14,008 bases of DNA from JBBRLG01 sp038231495 (GTDB lineage: Bacteria > Planctomycetota > Planctomycetia > Gemmatales > Gemmataceae): positions 1-14,008 of the forward strand of contig JBBRLG010000131.1 of assembly GCA_038231495.1 (NCBI GenBank), in the 5' to 3' direction. Shown here in pieces: positions 13,951-14,008 of this stretch. The stretch's first letter is position 1, and every line of letters begins with the position of its first letter. The position numbers were made by a program, and so were the translations under genes. The notes below the pieces were generated by a model. The model made no database searches. It saw only the letters and a list, made by a program, of their open reading frames with translations, and was not told the DNA's origin.

Positions 13951-14008
13951 CCGTAGCCGCAAGCGGCCCGCTTGCTGGCTCCGCAAGCGGCCTGCTTGCG
14001 GAGCCAGC
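13951..14008 (+). repeat. Second palindromic repeat family, copy B plus adjoining 15-bp hairpin
   Basis: 13951-13974 is the inverted counterpart of 11161-11184 (one mismatch) and has a hairpin, GCAAGCG (13959-13965) with CGCTTGC (13969-13975). It runs into a perfect 15-bp inverted repeat, GCTGGCTCCGCAAGC (13974-13988) and GCTTGCGGAGCCAGC (13994-14008), with loop GGCCT. The block may continue beyond the window end. Confidence 0.75.

Overview
The window looks like a high-GC planctomycete chromosome, most likely from the Gemmata group (Gemmataceae). The best evidence is the secreted beta-propeller protein at 11552-13246, whose N-terminus carries LEALESRCLLS, a version of the planctomycete-specific 'LEPRLLLS' export segment. 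The C-terminal TPR kinase fragment at 13478-13897 is also of a type abundant in that group. Both are recognised from memory; no search was run.

Left end, 1-2293 (+ strand): the 3' part of a large Eco57I/type IIG-like N6-adenine methyltransferase gene is followed by an unusual 280-residue protein. That protein joins a domain resembling the N-terminus of type IIG restriction-modification enzymes to fragments of a sigma-70 factor. A tRNA-Gly(CCC) gene on the minus strand closes this block with its 3' end facing it, as expected at a tRNA-anchored island boundary.

Middle, 2560-8046 (- strand): there is a secreted alpha-amino acid ester hydrolase (CocE/NonD, S15-like fold). Next comes a two-gene signalling operon: a membrane-anchored periplasmic-binding-like protein whose stop codon overlaps the start of a histidine kinase (ATGA). 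No response regulator is in the window.

Right-centre, 8139-11485 (accessory and repeat-rich): three copies of a ~75-bp REP-like palindrome, all in one orientation, bracket first a 530-residue protein of unknown family and then a PIN-domain (VapC-like) toxin with its overlapping small partner. A fourth, half copy abuts a 254-bp inverted-repeat element that has no transposase. The 21 nt ending at 10172 closely match the end of the antitoxin-like gene, so an older copy of that module probably stood there.

Right end, 11552-14008 (- strand): a delta-60 repeat (DUF5122) beta-propeller protein with a C-terminal fibronectin type III domain, then the C-terminal remnant of a TPR protein kinase. The homology of that remnant stops at an RRKW motif and gives way to a second palindromic repeat family, also found at 11161-11184.

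The strongest candidates for something undescribed are the restriction/sigma chimera at 1451-2293 and the REP-bracketed unknown gene at 8457-10049.
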